From contig NZ_AP018052.1 in assembly GCF_002356355.1 (NCBI RefSeq), positions 62,001 to 126,000 of the forward strand: a stretch of 64,000 nt of DNA, written 5' to 3'. This DNA comes from Thiohalobacter thiocyanaticus (GTDB lineage: Bacteria; Pseudomonadota; Gammaproteobacteria; Thiohalobacterales; Thiohalobacteraceae). A model generated the notes under the pieces. It was not told the DNA's origin and made no database searches. It saw only the letters and a list, made by a program, of their open reading frames with translations. The translations under genes were made by a program, and so were the position numbers. Position 1 is the first letter of the stretch. The number at the start of each line of letters is the position of its first letter. This document shows, piece after piece, positions 17,253-25,445 of the stretch.

Positions 17253-19811
17253 TTGGCCAGAACCACTACAAGCCGCTTCTCGACCTGGCTGAACCGCTCC
17301 AGCCTGCGTCAGCGCTATCTGGGCGCGGCGCTGGCCGTCTCGGCAACCATCCTGGCCGCTTCGCTGTACACCGACTATCACATCCGTCAGGCACAGGAAC
17401 GCAGTACCCGCAATATCGAACATCGCAACCAGGTCCAGCTGGTCACCCGCTCCCTGCGCAATGACGTCTGGGGCACGGAATACGCGCTGCAGGCCTTTAT
17501 CCTCACCCCGACCGCCTGGTACCGCGAAACCGTGCAGCTGCGCATCCGCTCGGCCCTGACGACCACGGAAAAACTCCAGGGACTGGAATGGCCGCAGCAG
17601 CAGGGGCTGGGCAGGACCCTCGACGAGATCGATCATGCCCTGCTCGAATTGAGTTCCGCGGCCAACCGGCTGATGGATATCCGTTCCGATGTCGAGCAGC
17701 TGTTCCCGGCCGCCCGCCTGATGGACGAGACCCTGGCCCCGGCCCGCACCGAATTCCTCACGGCGGTCCAACTCGCGTTGCAGGAACTGGAAACCGCCGT
17801 CCCGGATGCCGCGCGGCGTGAAATCCGCGACGAATTCGAGGCCGCTCAACTCTCCTGGCTGCAGATGGTCGGCGCCTTCCGCCTGTACGTGGTACGCCAG
17901 GCCGGCATCTACAGCGACACGGAAAAGGGGCTCAACGACGCCGCCCATGACATCAGCCTGCACCATGGCCAGGTACTCAAAACCCTGGAACGGCTGCATC
18001 AACTCAGATCGCAGCCGCAGTTCTCCCTGCAGGCAACGGAATCGCTGGAGCAGATGACCCGCAACGCCAGTGTCTGGTATCGGGCCTTCGAGCGCTTCCG
18101 CAGCCTGCGCCAGACCGGCCACTGGCGCGCCGACTTCCCCCTGATCAAGGACGAGATCCAGCCGTTGTTCGCCAGCATCTGGGACAACCTGGACCATATC
18201 GATGCCAGGGTGGAGGAAGCGGCCGTACGCGACGTCACCCACTGGAGCGCGCTGACGCACAACCTGCGCAACGGCATCATGCTGCTGGTTGCGCTGGTGC
18301 TGATCACCTTCGCCGTGGGCTACATCTTCTTCCAGCGCACCGTGCTCAGCCCGCTGTCCACGCTGACCCGGGCCATGAACCAGGTCGCCCACGGCCAGTA
18401 CCAGGAACGCCTCCCCGCGCCCCGTAACCGCGAGACACGCAATCTGCTTGATGCCTTCCAGCACATGCAGCACATGATCGAACAGCGCCAGAACGAACTG
18501 CGCCATCAGACCCTGCATGACGGCCTGACCGGCCTGCCCAACCGCCTCCTGCTCAACGACCGCATGCAGCAGGCCCTGCTGATCTCGGCCCGCGACGGCA
18601 ACCCCTTCTGCCTGCTGATGATGGATCTGGACCGGTTCAAGGAAATCAACGACACCCTCGGTCACCATGTCGGGGACGAGGTCCTGCGCGAGATCAGCCG
18701 CCGTCTCCACGATCTGCTGCGCCGCTCCGACACCGTTGCCCGTCTCGGCGGTGACGAGTTCGCCGTCCTCCTGCCCGAGACCGGCATACCCGAGGCCCAG
18801 GCCATTGCCGGCAAGATCGCCCAGTGCCTGGATCGAGCGATCAGCATCAACGACCAGCAACTGCTGGTGGATACCAGCATCGGCATCGCCGCCTACCCCG
18901 ATCACGGCAGTGATATCGACACCCTGGTCAAACGCGCCGACGTGGCCATGTATGTCGCCAAGAACAACGGCCTGACGCACTCGGTCTACAGCTCCGAGCA
19001 CGACCCGCACAGCGTCAGCCGGCTGGCCATGATCAGCGAACTGCGCCACAGCTTTCAGCACGACGAACTGGAGCTGCACTACCAGCCCAAGGTCGCCATC
19101 AGCAGCGGTGAACTGGTCGGCGTGGAGGCCCTGCTGCGCTGGCCGCGCTGGAACGATGTCAGCACCGACTACATCATCACCACCGCCGAGCAGACCGGAT
19201 TGATTCGCCCACTCACCCAGTGGGTCATACGCCGCGCCCTGGAACAGCACCTGGCCTGGCAACGACTCAACATCAATCTGCCGATCGCCATCAACCTGTC
19301 GACCTGGAATCTGGAACACGCCGACATCGACGCCAACATCGGCGAACTGCTCGATGAGCTCGGCGTCCCGCCCGAATACCTGGAGTTGGAAATCACCGAG
19401 AACGCGATGCTCAAGAACCCGGAGCGCGCGCAGGAAATCCTGCAACGGCTCAGCCAGCGCGGCATCCGTCTGTCCATCGACGATTACGGCACCGGCTTCT
19501 CCTCACTGGCCTACCTCAAGCAGATGCCGGTGCGCGAAATCAAGATCGACCGCTCCTTCGTCTCAGATATGCTGGAAGACGAGAACGACGCGGTCATCGT
19601 CCGCTCCACCATCGACCTGGCCCATAACCTGGGACTCAAGGTGGTCGCCGAGGGGGTGGAAACCGCCGATATCTGGGATATGCTGCAGATTCTCGACTGC
19701 GATATCGCCCAGGGCCATTACATCGCCCGCCCCATGTCCGCCGCCCGGTTCACCGACTGGCTGCGCGAGCGGGCCCAGAAGCGCGCGGACACCCATCAGG
19801 ACTCGGCATGA
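17253..19811 (+). CDS. Membrane-bound GGDEF-EAL cyclic-di-GMP protein
   Basis: 852 residues from a TTG start. Membrane segments at about 23-43 and 340-362 enclose a helical periplasmic sensor domain, followed by a HAMP-like linker. The GGDEF domain keeps GGDEF (about residue 498) and an RxxD inhibitory site five residues before it. The EAL domain keeps EALLRW, EITE, DDYGTGFSS and AEGVET, so both synthesis and hydrolysis of c-di-GMP look possible. It stands alone with no sensor kinase nearby; the signal is unknown. It overlaps the next start by four bases. Confidence 0.92.
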   Translation: MARTTTSRFSTWLNRSSLRQRYLGAALAVSATILAASLYTDYHIRQAQERSTRNIEHRNQVQLVTRSLRNDVWGTEYALQAFILTPTAWYRETVQLRIRSALTTTEKLQGLEWPQQQGLGRTLDEIDHALLELSSAANRLMDIRSDVEQLFPAARLMDETLAPARTEFLTAVQLALQELETAVPDAARREIRDEFEAAQLSWLQMVGAFRLYVVRQAGIYSDTEKGLNDAAHDISLHHGQVLKTLERLHQLRSQPQFSLQATESLEQMTRNASVWYRAFERFRSLRQTGHWRADFPLIKDEIQPLFASIWDNLDHIDARVEEAAVRDVTHWSALTHNLRNGIMLLVALVLITFAVGYIFFQRTVLSPLSTLTRAMNQVAHGQYQERLPAPRNRETRNLLDAFQHMQHMIEQRQNELRHQTLHDGLTGLPNRLLLNDRMQQALLISARDGNPFCLLMMDLDRFKEINDTLGHHVGDEVLREISRRLHDLLRRSDTVARLGGDEFAVLLPETGIPEAQAIAGKIAQCLDRAISINDQQLLVDTSIGIAAYPDHGSDIDTLVKRADVAMYVAKNNGLTHSVYSSEHDPHSVSRLAMISELRHSFQHDELELHYQPKVAISSGELVGVEALLRWPRWNDVSTDYIITTAEQTGLIRPLTQWVIRRALEQHLAWQRLNINLPIAINLSTWNLEHADIDANIGELLDELGVPPEYLELEITENAMLKNPERAQEILQRLSQRGIRLSIDDYGTGFSSLAYLKQMPVREIKIDRSFVSDMLEDENDAVIVRSTIDLAHNLGLKVVAEGVETADIWDMLQILDCDIAQGHYIARPMSAARFTDWLRERAQKRADTHQDSA

Positions 19812-20257
19812 TGCACTACACAGCACCCGGCGGACTCGGCATTGCACTCGCCCTTGCGCTGGCCGCTGCACCGGCAGCCGCGCGGGACGTCAACGGCAAC
19901 TATGCCGTCTTCGGCAGCGGCAGCGGCGACTGCGAGGATTACCTGGACGCCCGCTACCGGGGCGGGGCGGATGAGCTGCTGTACGTGGAGTGGACCGCCG
20001 GCCACCTGTCCGCCTACAACCTGCTGCTGGACAATACCTACAACATTCTCGGCACCACCAATCCCTTCGACTTCATGGCCCGGCTGGATGCCTGGTGTCG
20101 CCAGCACCGTGACGCAGCCTTCACCGTGGCGGTGGCCCGGCAGATGGAAGATCTGTTCGACGAACGCCAGAACCTCGCTCCGCAGGAAGACGGCGGCTGG
20201 GAGAACTGGATCGAGCAGTTCGGCGGCAGGGGGCAGACACAGGAAGAGGCGGAGTGA
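19808..20257 (+). CDS. Small secreted protein of unknown function
   Basis: 149 residues with a signal peptide (Ala/Leu-rich, cleavage near AAAR-D at about 26). The mature protein is acidic, with two cysteines that could form one disulphide, and has a Trp-rich tail. Its ATG overlaps the stop of the GGDEF-EAL gene by four bases, so it is translated with it and could be a periplasmic partner of that sensor. I do not recognise the family. The size and Cys pattern loosely recall small Rap1a/HdeA-like periplasmic proteins, but this is weak. Confidence 0.7.
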   Translation: MMHYTAPGGLGIALALALAAAPAAARDVNGNYAVFGSGSGDCEDYLDARYRGGADELLYVEWTAGHLSAYNLLLDNTYNILGTTNPFDFMARLDAWCRQHRDAAFTVAVARQMEDLFDERQNLAPQEDGGWENWIEQFGGRGQTQEEAE

Positions 20258-20320
20258 ACACCCTCATCACATAAGCGGGTTACACTGCAGTCAGGTATTT
20301 TGACACGCCCACCAATACAC

Positions 20321-20392
20321 CGTCATTCCCGCGAAGGCGGGAATCCATATCCCGCCGCGGCTTCTGGATCCCCGCCTTCGCGGGGATGACGG
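20321..20392. repeat. GTCATTCCCGC palindromic repeat, full element
   Basis: About 72 bases with outer inverted ends CGTCATTCCCGC and GGGGATGACGG and an inner perfect hairpin ATTCCCGC-GAAG-GCGGGAAT. This type of element is common between genes in proteobacteria. It sits between two convergent genes and could stop transcription from both sides. A related element lies at 31237-31309 and partial ones near 55765 and 56723. Confidence 0.8.
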
Positions 20393-20398
20393 AGTCCA

Positions 20399-21283
20399 TT
20401 AGCGCAGTTCTGCCAGCAGGCTCTCCATCATGCGCACGGCCTGGCCGTGATAGCCGCCGCCGAACAGGTTGAGGTGGTTGAGGACGTGATAGAGGTTGTA
20501 GAGCTGCTTGCGCACCGGGTAACCGGCATCCAGCGGCCAGGCATCCTCGTAGGCGGCGTAGAAATCCCGCCCGAAGCCGCCGAACAACTCGGTCATGGCC
20601 AGATCGGCCTCCCTGTCTCCAAAGTAGACCGCCGGATCGAAGATCACCGGCTCACCCGAGTCGAGCACAGCATGATTGCCGCCCCAGAGATCGCCGTGAA
20701 GCAGGCTGGGCACCGGCGTGTAATCCACGAACAGGGCAGGGAAGCGATCCATGAGTTGTGCACCCAGCCGCTGCAGTTCACCCCCGTGACCCTCGCGCCC
20801 GGCCTGTTCCAGCTGGAAGCCCAGCCGCCTGTCGCGCCAGAAAGCAATCCAGTCACTGTCCTGCGGCGTGTTGATCTGCGGCGTGGAGCCGATGGTGTTG
20901 TCGCGATGCCAGCCGAAGGCCTCCCGCGTGGTACGGTGCATCCGCGCCAGCTGTTCACCCAGCCGACCCGCGGCCCCGCTACCGCGGCCGAATTCCAGAT
21001 ACTCCATGACCAGGTAACAGTGCCCGCCGGCCACTCCCCAGCACACCGGCGCCGGCGCCCGCACCGTGTTGCTGGCGACGATCTCGTTCAGGCCCTCGGC
21101 CTCGGCCTCGAACATGCCGGCCAACCCGGCGCGGTTGGTCTTGACGAAAAAGGCGCAGCCGTCGCCCTCCACCCGGAAGGCCTGGCTGATGCAGCCGCCG
21201 CCGACGCCGCGGCCGGCATCGGTGCCGACATCCACGCCGGTGTGCTCACGGATATCGGACTGGATCTGCTGCCACAGGGACAT
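20399..21283 (-). CDS. Fructosamine kinase family protein
   Basis: 294 residues. It shows the family hallmark LLHGDLWGGN, the downstream DPAVYFGDREADLAM, and the glycine-rich nucleotide loop GGGCISQAF near the N-terminus. Family members phosphorylate ketoamines or ribulosamines to remove sugar adducts from proteins (deglycation). The substrate cannot be read from sequence. The gene is alone; its upstream region is filled with interspersed repeats and no promoter stands out. Confidence 0.9.
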   Translation of the reverse strand: MSLWQQIQSDIREHTGVDVGTDAGRGVGGGCISQAFRVEGDGCAFFVKTNRAGLAGMFEAEAEGLNEIVASNTVRAPAPVCWGVAGGHCYLVMEYLEFGRGSGAAGRLGEQLARMHRTTREAFGWHRDNTIGSTPQINTPQDSDWIAFWRDRRLGFQLEQAGREGHGGELQRLGAQLMDRFPALFVDYTPVPSLLHGDLWGGNHAVLDSGEPVIFDPAVYFGDREADLAMTELFGGFGRDFYAAYEDAWPLDAGYPVRKQLYNLYHVLNHLNLFGGGYHGQAVRMMESLLAELR

Positions 21284-21360
21284 GGAACTGGAAGCGGGTC
21301 ATGGGCGAGCCACGAGGATAACGTGACGCTGGCGGTCGCTCAACAGTGAGGGCGGCTTAC

Positions 21361-21648
21361 AACGCAGAGGTCGCAGAGGCGCACAGATAATTATGCAATG
21401 CAGGTTGGGCTGGACAAATTGGAGTCCAGCCCACGAAGCTGTTTGTCAGCGTCATTGCGATGCCCAGATCCGAAGGGTGGAGCACCCATAATGAAGCCTG
21501 AAGGGATTCTATGGGAGCGGCGCGGCAATCGCGTACGGTGGGTTCAGTCGTTCAGGGATTGCCACGTCACTTCGCTCCTCGCAATGACGATCCCATCAGA
21601 ACCAACTTAAAAACTTTGCGTCTCCGCGCCTTTGCGTCCTCTGCGTTA
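21361..21648. repeat. CGCAGAG-type inverted repeat pair (outer arms)
   Basis: Left block begins AACGCAGAGGTCGCAGAGGC. The right block is its inverse in style (TTTGCGTC..CTCTGCGTT). The pair encloses a different repeat family. Similar pairs occur at 29215-29285 and 31163-31340, and a CGCCAAG variant at 15840-16043. Confidence 0.7.
21450..21589. repeat. 140-base CGTCATTGCGA repeat, copy 1
   Basis: The ends are CGTCATTGCGATGCCC and CCTCGCAATGACG, inverted relative to each other. A copy of exactly the same length lies at 44567-44706, with conserved internal GAAGCC.GAAGGG and GCGCGGCAATC motifs. It is a dispersed non-coding palindromic element of a type common in proteobacteria. Confidence 0.8.
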
Positions 21649-21668
21649 TTGCCACAACAGCAAAGGAA

Positions 21669-22277
21669 TCACCCCGCCATCGCGGCGGCCAGGCGCTGGT
21701 GCAGCGGGCTGTGGCGGGGGAAATGGGCGCGCAGGAACTCCATCTGGTCGGCCATCACCCGTTTGCCCTGCAGGTAGATGTACTCGGCATGGGTGGGAAT
21801 GAAGGGCACTGCCAGCAGTTCCATGTTGGCCTCTTCGGGACGGCGGCCGGCCTTGTGATTGTTGCAGCGCTTGCAGGCGGTGACCACATTGTTCCAGGTA
21901 TCGGCCCCGCCCTGGCTGATGGGCGTGACATGATCGCGCGACAACTCCCGGGTGGGAAACTGTTCGCCGCAGTACAGGCACAACTGGGCATCGCGTTTGA
22001 ACAGGGTACGGTTGTTGAGGGGCGGGGTGTAGCTGTCGCGGTTCTTCTGCAGCGCGGTGTGATTGCCGTGGGTGGCGATGATGGAATTGACCTCGACCAG
22101 GCTCTGCCTCCGGGTCCGGGCGTTGATGCCGCCGCGGATGCGGAAGATCACACTGCCGCAGGCGTAGGCGACCTGACCGAGATGATAGAGTCGGACCGCC
22201 TCGCGATAGTCGACCCACTCCAGCGGCATGCCGCCGGCGTCGGTCCTGAGTACCTGATGCGACAAATCCTGCGACAT
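21669..22277 (-). CDS. HNH endonuclease family protein
   Basis: 202 residues. The HNH nuclease core is complete: CLYCG, then SRDHV.P, NNVVTACKRCN and HKAGR, giving two zinc-binding Cys pairs and the catalytic His. The N-terminal third is a separate domain seen with this nuclease type (WVDYREAVRLYHLGQVAY). It resembles McrA-like stand-alone nucleases common in proteobacteria; the target is unknown. A hairpin in the leader covers its ribosome site. Confidence 0.88.
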   Translation of the reverse strand: MSQDLSHQVLRTDAGGMPLEWVDYREAVRLYHLGQVAYACGSVIFRIRGGINARTRRQSLVEVNSIIATHGNHTALQKNRDSYTPPLNNRTLFKRDAQLCLYCGEQFPTRELSRDHVTPISQGGADTWNNVVTACKRCNNHKAGRRPEEANMELLAVPFIPTHAEYIYLQGKRVMADQMEFLRAHFPRHSPLHQRLAAAMAG

Positions 22278-22281
22278 GGTC

Positions 22282-22306
22282 GAGTCCTCGTCATACCGGA
22301 GGACTC
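22282..22306 (-). promoter_or_regulatory. Hairpin over the ribosome site of the HNH gene
   Basis: GAGTCCTC (22282-22289) and GAGGACTC (22299-22306) form a perfect eight-base stem with a nine-base loop. In the mRNA read on the minus strand, the arm nearest the ATG contains the only GAGGA-type ribosome site, so the hairpin would hide it. This is seen in sequence; translational control is inferred. Confidence 0.5.
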
Positions 22307-22471
22307 TTTATCTCAGAAGTCCCCGGAAAAGTAAACTGCTTCAACCCGGTCTTTGCTTTTGAACCGGCTGATATTACTGAGTTTATTTGCGCCGACATTG
22401 CTGCACGGCGCTACCGATTGAAGCATCGTGGCATGACACCCATGTGTCCACGGGGGAATTTTTCCCCGATA

Positions 22472-22500
22472 TTCAATCGCTCAGCTGAATCCGTTATCAT
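22472..22500 (+). promoter_or_regulatory. Possible pnt operon promoter
   Basis: TTCAAT (22472-22477) and TATCAT (22495-22500) with a 17-base spacer lie about 78 bases before the pntA start. The -10 matches five of six and the -35 only three of six. No other candidate is better. Confidence 0.4.
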
Positions 22501-22577
22501 GGCGTGCTTTTGGGGAAGGGACAAAGCCGGCCCTTCCCGCCCGTGACAACCGGACAGCCGGAGACGGAGAGACAACA

Positions 22578-23711
22578 ATGCCGATACGCGTGGCCGTACC
22601 CAAGGAAACCCTCGAAGGCGAATGCCGGGTGGCGCTCGATCCGGTCGTGGCCAAGCGCTTTGCCGCGCTGGGCTGCGAGGTCCGGATGGAGCACGACGCC
22701 GGGGCCGGCGCCCATTATGTGGATGACGACTACGAGGACGTCGGTTTCGTCACCGACAAGGCCGAACTGCTTGCCAGTGCCGATGTGGTCCTCAAGGTCC
22801 AGCCGCCGACCGAGGACGAGATCAAGCAGATGGCCGAGGGCAGCATCGTCGTCGGCTTCATGTCCCCGTACCGGTTCCCGGACCGGGTCAAGCTGATGCG
22901 CGACCGGAAAATCACCAGCTTCGCCATGGAACTGATCCCCCGCATCTCGCGCGCCCAGAGCATGGACGCATTGTCCTCCCAGGCCGCCGTAGCCGGCTAC
23001 AAGGCCGCCATCATGGCCGCCGACCGTACCGGGCGCTTCTTTCCCATGCTGACCACCGCCGCCGGCACCATCCGGCCGGCGAAAGTACTGGTCATCGGCG
23101 CCGGTGTCGCCGGCCTGCAGGCCATCGCCACGGCCAAGCGCCTGGGCGCGGTGGTCGAGGCCTACGACGTGCGTTCGGCCACCCGCGAGCAGGTACAGTC
23201 GCTGGGCGCGAAGTACATCGAAACCGGTGTCGCCGCCGAGGGCGAGGGCGGCTATGCCCGCGAACTGACCGAGGAGGAGAAGCGCAAGCAGCTGGAGGTC
23301 CTGGCCAAGCACATCACCCAGGCCGATGCCGTGATCACCACCGCCGCCATCCCCGGCAAGCCCTCGCCGAAGATCATCAGCCAGGAAATGGTCGACAACA
23401 TGAAGGTCGGCTCGGTCATCATCGACCTGGCCGCCGAGGGCGGCGGCAACTGCGAAGTCACCAAACCGGGCGAGGACTACGTCTACGGCTGCGTGCGCGT
23501 CTACGGCCCCTTCAACGTGCCCGCCATGCTGCCGGTACACGCCTCCGACATGTACGCCAAGAACCTGCTCAACTTCCTCACCCCCATGATCGAGGAAGGC
23601 GAACTCAAGCTCGACTGGGAAGATCAGGTCATCCACGACTCGGCGCTGACCCACGACGGCGAAATCAGGCACGAACCCACCCGCGCCCTAGTGGAAGGAG
23701 ACGCGTCATGA
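22578..23711 (+). CDS. pntAA: NAD(P) transhydrogenase alpha subunit, part 1 (NAD-binding domain I)
   Basis: 377 residues forming the soluble NAD(H)-binding domain I of proton-translocating transhydrogenase. The family N-terminus (VPKETLEGECRVALDP) and the dinucleotide fold VIGAGVAGLQAIATAKRLG are present. Here the alpha subunit is split in two, as in Rhodospirillum, rather than fused as in E. coli. The enzyme uses proton-motive force to make NADPH from NADH. It overlaps the next gene by four bases. Confidence 0.95.
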   Translation: MPIRVAVPKETLEGECRVALDPVVAKRFAALGCEVRMEHDAGAGAHYVDDDYEDVGFVTDKAELLASADVVLKVQPPTEDEIKQMAEGSIVVGFMSPYRFPDRVKLMRDRKITSFAMELIPRISRAQSMDALSSQAAVAGYKAAIMAADRTGRFFPMLTTAAGTIRPAKVLVIGAGVAGLQAIATAKRLGAVVEAYDVRSATREQVQSLGAKYIETGVAAEGEGGYARELTEEEKRKQLEVLAKHITQADAVITTAAIPGKPSPKIISQEMVDNMKVGSVIIDLAAEGGGNCEVTKPGEDYVYGCVRVYGPFNVPAMLPVHASDMYAKNLLNFLTPMIEEGELKLDWEDQVIHDSALTHDGEIRHEPTRALVEGDAS

Positions 23712-24001
23712 TCGAAGGCTTCACCGCACTCTACATCTTCATGCTGGCCGCCTTTACCGGCTACGAGGTCATCGCCCGGGTTCCGGTCATCCTCCACACT
23801 CCGCTGATGTCGGGCTCGAACTTCGTCCACGGCATCGTGCTGGTGGGTGCCATGGTGGCCATGGGCCACGCCGACACCGACATGGAGCGCTTCATCGGCT
23901 TCATCGGCGTGATGCTGGCCGCGGGCAACGCGGTCGGCGGCTACGTGGTCACCGAGCGCATGCTCGAGATGTTCAAGAGCAGCAAGGAGGACCGCAAATG
24001 A
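23708..24001 (+). CDS. pntAB: NAD(P) transhydrogenase alpha subunit, part 2 (membrane)
   Basis: 97 residues with three hydrophobic segments (about 5-25, 35-55, 62-80). They form part of the proton channel domain II. It overlaps both its neighbours by four bases (ATGA), so the three subunits are made from one message. The size matches the small alpha-2 subunit of three-gene transhydrogenases. Confidence 0.94.
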   Translation: MIEGFTALYIFMLAAFTGYEVIARVPVILHTPLMSGSNFVHGIVLVGAMVAMGHADTDMERFIGFIGVMLAAGNAVGGYVVTERMLEMFKSSKEDRK

Positions 24002-25356
24002 TCGAGCTGAGTTATTTCGCGGCCGCGGTCCTGTTCATCCTCGGCCTCAAGCGCATGAGCTCGCCGAAGACGGCGCGCGGCGGCATCGTCTGGGCCGGCG
24101 CCGGCATGGTGGTGGCCACCTTCGCCACCTTCTTCATGCCGGGCATGGGCAACTACGGCCTGATGATCCTGGCCATGCTGATCGGCGGCGGCGCGGCCTG
24201 GTATACCGGCAAGAAGGTCGCCATGACCGACATGCCGCAGATGATCGCCATCTATAACGGCATGGGCGGCGGTGCGGCCGCCGCCATCGCCGCGGTGGAA
24301 CTGCTCAAGGGCCACTTCGACAACAGCACCTTCCAGGTGCTGGCCGTTGCCGGCGCCCTGATCGGTTCGGTGGCCTTCTCCGGCTCCATGATCGCCTTCG
24401 CCAAGCTGCAGGGGCTGATGAAGAAGTCCTTCCACTTCCCCAGCCAGCAGATGATAAACCTGGTCGTGTTCGGCCTGGCCATCGCCTTCGGCCTCTACGT
24501 GATGTTCGCCGAGGCCCCGGGCGGCTTCGCGCTGTTCATGTTCTTCGCCCTGGCACTGGCCTTCGGCGTGCTCATGACCCTGCCCATCGGCGGCGCCGAC
24601 ATGCCGGTGGTGATCTCGCTGTACAACGCCCTGACCGGACTGGCCGTGGCCTTCGAGGGTTTCGTGCTCGGCAATGCCGCCATGATCATCGCCGGCACCG
24701 TGGTCGGCTCGGCCGGCACCCTGCTCACCCAGCTGATGGCCAGGGCGATGAACCGGCCGCTGTCCAACGTGCTGTTCTCCGGCTTCGGCGCGGTCGAGGC
24801 CGAGAGCAGCGCCGGCCCCGAGGGCGAGATGAAGGAGATCGGCGCCTCCGATGCCGCGGTGATGATGGCCTTCGCCAACAAGGTGATCATCGTGCCCGGC
24901 TACGGCCTGGCCGTGGCCCAGGCCCAGCACAAGATCTGGGAGCTGACCGAGATGCTGGAGGAGCACGGAGTGGACGTGAAGTTCGCCATCCATCCTGTGG
25001 CCGGCCGCATGCCGGGCCACATGAACGTGCTGCTGGCCGAGGCCGGCGTGCCCTACGACAAGATCTACGACCTGGAGGAAATCAACGCCGAGTTCCCGCA
25101 GGCCGACGTGGCCCTGGTGATCGGCGCCAACGACGTGGTCAACCCGGTGGCACGCAACGACAAGTCCAGCCCCATCTACGGCATGCCAATCCTCAATGCC
25201 GACCAGGCGAAGAACGTGATCGTGGTCAAGCGCGGCCGCGGCCGCGGCTTCTCCGGCATCGAGAACGGGCTGTTCTTCCTCGACAACACGCGTATGCTCT
25301 ATGGCGACGGCCAGGAGGTAGCGGCCAAGCTGATTGCCGAGGTCAAACAGCTGTAA
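23998..25356 (+). CDS. pntB: NAD(P) transhydrogenase beta subunit
   Basis: 452 residues. The N-terminal 260 residues hold several membrane helices of domain II. The C-terminal part is the NADP(H)-binding domain III, with VPGYGLAVAQAQHK, the HPVAGRMPGHMNVLLAEA motif and the GANDVVNP loop. It completes the enzyme and ends just before a strong terminator. Confidence 0.96.
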   Translation: MIELSYFAAAVLFILGLKRMSSPKTARGGIVWAGAGMVVATFATFFMPGMGNYGLMILAMLIGGGAAWYTGKKVAMTDMPQMIAIYNGMGGGAAAAIAAVELLKGHFDNSTFQVLAVAGALIGSVAFSGSMIAFAKLQGLMKKSFHFPSQQMINLVVFGLAIAFGLYVMFAEAPGGFALFMFFALALAFGVLMTLPIGGADMPVVISLYNALTGLAVAFEGFVLGNAAMIIAGTVVGSAGTLLTQLMARAMNRPLSNVLFSGFGAVEAESSAGPEGEMKEIGASDAAVMMAFANKVIIVPGYGLAVAQAQHKIWELTEMLEEHGVDVKFAIHPVAGRMPGHMNVLLAEAGVPYDKIYDLEEINAEFPQADVALVIGANDVVNPVARNDKSSPIYGMPILNADQAKNVIVVKRGRGRGFSGIENGLFFLDNTRMLYGDGQEVAAKLIAEVKQL

Positions 25357-25389
25357 CTGCAGCCGCAACTGCAGTCACGACCCGACAGA

Positions 25390-25413
25390 AAGCTCGGCCG
25401 CGCCGGGCTTTTT
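25390..25413 (+). terminator. Intrinsic terminator of the pnt operon
   Basis: AAGCTCGG (25390-25397) pairs with CCGGGCTT (25403-25410), with one wobble and a five-base loop, and runs into TTTTTG. It lies about 35 bases after the pntB stop. Confidence 0.8.
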
Positions 25414-25445
25414 GTTTCTGCAACCCCAATGACGGAACAGGCGCC

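Larger units (their letters stand above)
21284..21668. other. Gene-free stretch filled by nested repeats
   Basis: These 385 bases lie upstream of the fructosamine kinase gene and downstream of the HNH gene. They hold an outer inverted pair of CGCAGAG-type blocks (21361-21384 and 21616-21648) and, inside it, a 140-base element with CGTCATTGCGA ends (21450-21589). No coding sequence is supported here. Confidence 0.7.
22278..22577. other. Divergent regulatory gap between HNH and pntA genes
   Basis: The 300 bases contain a leader hairpin for the HNH gene (22282-22306), a second hairpin built from CGTGG, GACAC-CCAT-GTGTC and CACG (about 22427-22452), a short inverted repeat GGGGAA-TTT-TTCCCC (about 22453-22467), and a possible pntA promoter. 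No coding sequence is seen. Confidence 0.55.

Noticed and set aside
17202-19445. A 747-codon minus-strand frame
   Set aside because: It is antisense to the GGDEF-EAL gene; only the plus frame shows domains.
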